NCBI RefSeq assembly: GCF_003369915.1
Contig: NC_046674.1
Coordinates: forward strand, 4,340,001 to 4,404,000
Source: Drosophila miranda
Taxonomy: Eukaryota > Arthropoda > Insecta > Diptera > Drosophilidae
Length of the DNA: 64,000 bases
Direction of reading: 5' to 3'
Notes under the pieces: generated by a model
The model's input: only the letters and a program-made list of their open reading frames with translations
Told to the model about the DNA's origin: nothing
Databases searched by the model: none
Shown: positions 63,212 through 64,000 of the stretch, piece after piece
How the letters are laid out: every line of letters starts with the position of its first letter
Numbering within the stretch: the first letter of the stretch is position 1
Program-made: the position numbers and the translations under genes

Positions 63212-64000
63212 CAAACATATATCAGCTGTCTATCAGCTAGACGTGTGTCGACGTGGTCGAGTATTTGGGGTACAAGAAGGGGGAAAAGGACTCCCTGAAG
63301 TAGAACTGGGGAGAAACAGTCACCGAATCAACGGTATGGCTCGACCGATCCAATCCATCCCCAAAGCAACAAATATATCATACCAAATATAGAAGTCCCA
63401 TTCATCCACTTTCAGATGCTTCGGGATATGGAGGAATTAAAGCTTAAAGACTCATCGAGCGCCAGAAGTCCACCATCGAACTGTTAACCAGCTCAGGCCG
63501 TCAAAAGTTTGAACTGGAAAACGTGCAGATGACATTTGTGCCAAAGAAGGGCGACTGGGTGACACTCAAATGCGCTGTCCAGCTGGACGATGGCTATGTG
63601 GACAAGCAGGGGGAAATTCTCGAGTTGCTGAAGGTGTTTCCAGCACGCATCCTCTCGAACCAAAAGGTCGAGGTTGAACGCTGTTTCCCAGAGTTCGTTG
63701 ATCTTGGCAACTATGCCTATTTGCTGCGGGAGACTTTCACCACTGGTACAGATCTTCACACGGGCGATTACGTCCTGGCGGATCTCATCGAATGTGCTTA
63801 CGTAAGTTGAATATGATGGGATGAATGGGAACATTAAATATAAATTTTTGCAATAATCCTTACTCCTTCAGTCGAAATTCACGCATCGCTCCATCAAAGT
63901 GACCCCGCATCAAGAAAGAGAAGACCTATTGCGCCGCTCGGGCGGTCACCATCACTGGCGCAAACCGCTTTATAACCACCGAGGTGTATGAGAAGCGTAA
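63212..64000 (+). pseudogene. armi: armi pseudogene, copy 9 (cut by the window edge)
   Basis: Start of a ninth unit. It keeps the 39-bp segment and LHTGDYVLADLIECAY like copies 6-8, but also keeps the 26 bp near 63570 that copies 6-8 lack, and reads ETFTTGTD where the others have ETFPTGTD. The sequence ends in the exon that reads EVYEKR. Whether a ninth CycJ follows cannot be seen. Confidence 0.87.

Larger units (their letters stand above)
21924..64000 (+). repeat. Tandem array of armi-pseudogene + CycJ units, at least 8 complete plus a partial ninth
   Basis: Units start at the same word (CAAACATATATCAG) at 21924, 27113, 32263, 37388, 42160, 47397, 52658, 57904 and 63212. Periods are 5189, 5150, 5125, 4772, 5237, 5261, 5246 and 5308 bp. 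All are head to tail on the plus strand and mostly near-identical. Each unit runs from inside an armi exon, through CycJ, to about 300-340 bp past the CycJ stop, where it joins the next armi exon directly. No transposon ends flank the joints, so unequal exchange after a first tandem duplication is the simplest origin. The array continues past the right edge, so its true size is unknown. Confidence 0.97.

Noticed and set aside
21924-64000. Array units as a transposon or virus-like element family
   Set aside because: No terminal repeats, target-site duplications or element genes at the joints; the unit content is host genes with introns kept, which excludes retroposition.
21924-64000. Array as a pure assembly artefact
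   Set aside because: Units differ by many private substitutions, indels and repeat numbers, which simple duplicate assembly would not create. Raw reads would still be needed to confirm the order.

Overview
The window is insect nuclear DNA, almost certainly Drosophila. Three genes were recognised by their protein products: translation factor eIF5B, the piRNA-pathway helicase Armitage (armi, the MOV10L1 homologue) and Cyclin J (CycJ). Short GT-AG introns of about 60 bp, intron microsatellites and DRE-like TATCGATA sites fit. armi and CycJ are, to my recollection, neighbours in D. melanogaster, so the pairing here is old synteny. I suspect a species outside the melanogaster subgroup, possibly of the obscura group, but cannot prove it.

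Left part (1 to about 19.5 kb): one minus-strand gene, eIF5B, read from an ATG at 19528 towards the left edge. Seven coding exons join in frame into 1079 codons; the last part of the protein lies beyond the left edge. Its introns are large (1.6, 2.9 and 10 kb), full of microsatellites, and the 10 kb intron holds a tRNA-Glu(CTC) gene on the same strand. From 19.5 to 20.9 kb is the eIF5B upstream region, with a TATCGATA site and a perfect 22-bp-arm inverted repeat.

Right part (21.9 kb to the right edge): a head-to-tail tandem array with a period of 4.8-5.3 kb. Eight complete units and the start of a ninth are visible. Each unit holds a decayed armi copy followed by a complete four-exon CycJ copy, both on the plus strand. 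Only the first unit keeps armi 5' sequence. All armi copies share the same main lesions (a large internal deletion, in-frame stops, a Walker A motif reading GPPGPGQT), so armi died before the array grew. By contrast all eight CycJ copies keep an open frame of 432-487 codons with the same splice sites, and all their coding indels are multiples of three. A 66-bp coding minisatellite in the last exon varies from half a unit to three units.

The most interesting thing here is therefore a CycJ gene family amplified on the back of a dead armi copy. CycJ copies differ mainly by amino-acid-changing substitutions while the dead armi parts are nearly identical, and sharing of variants between non-adjacent units (1 with 3, 2 with 4, 6 with 8, 3 with 8) points to unequal exchange and conversion. 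Whether the family is expressed, for example in the germ line, cannot be told from sequence alone.
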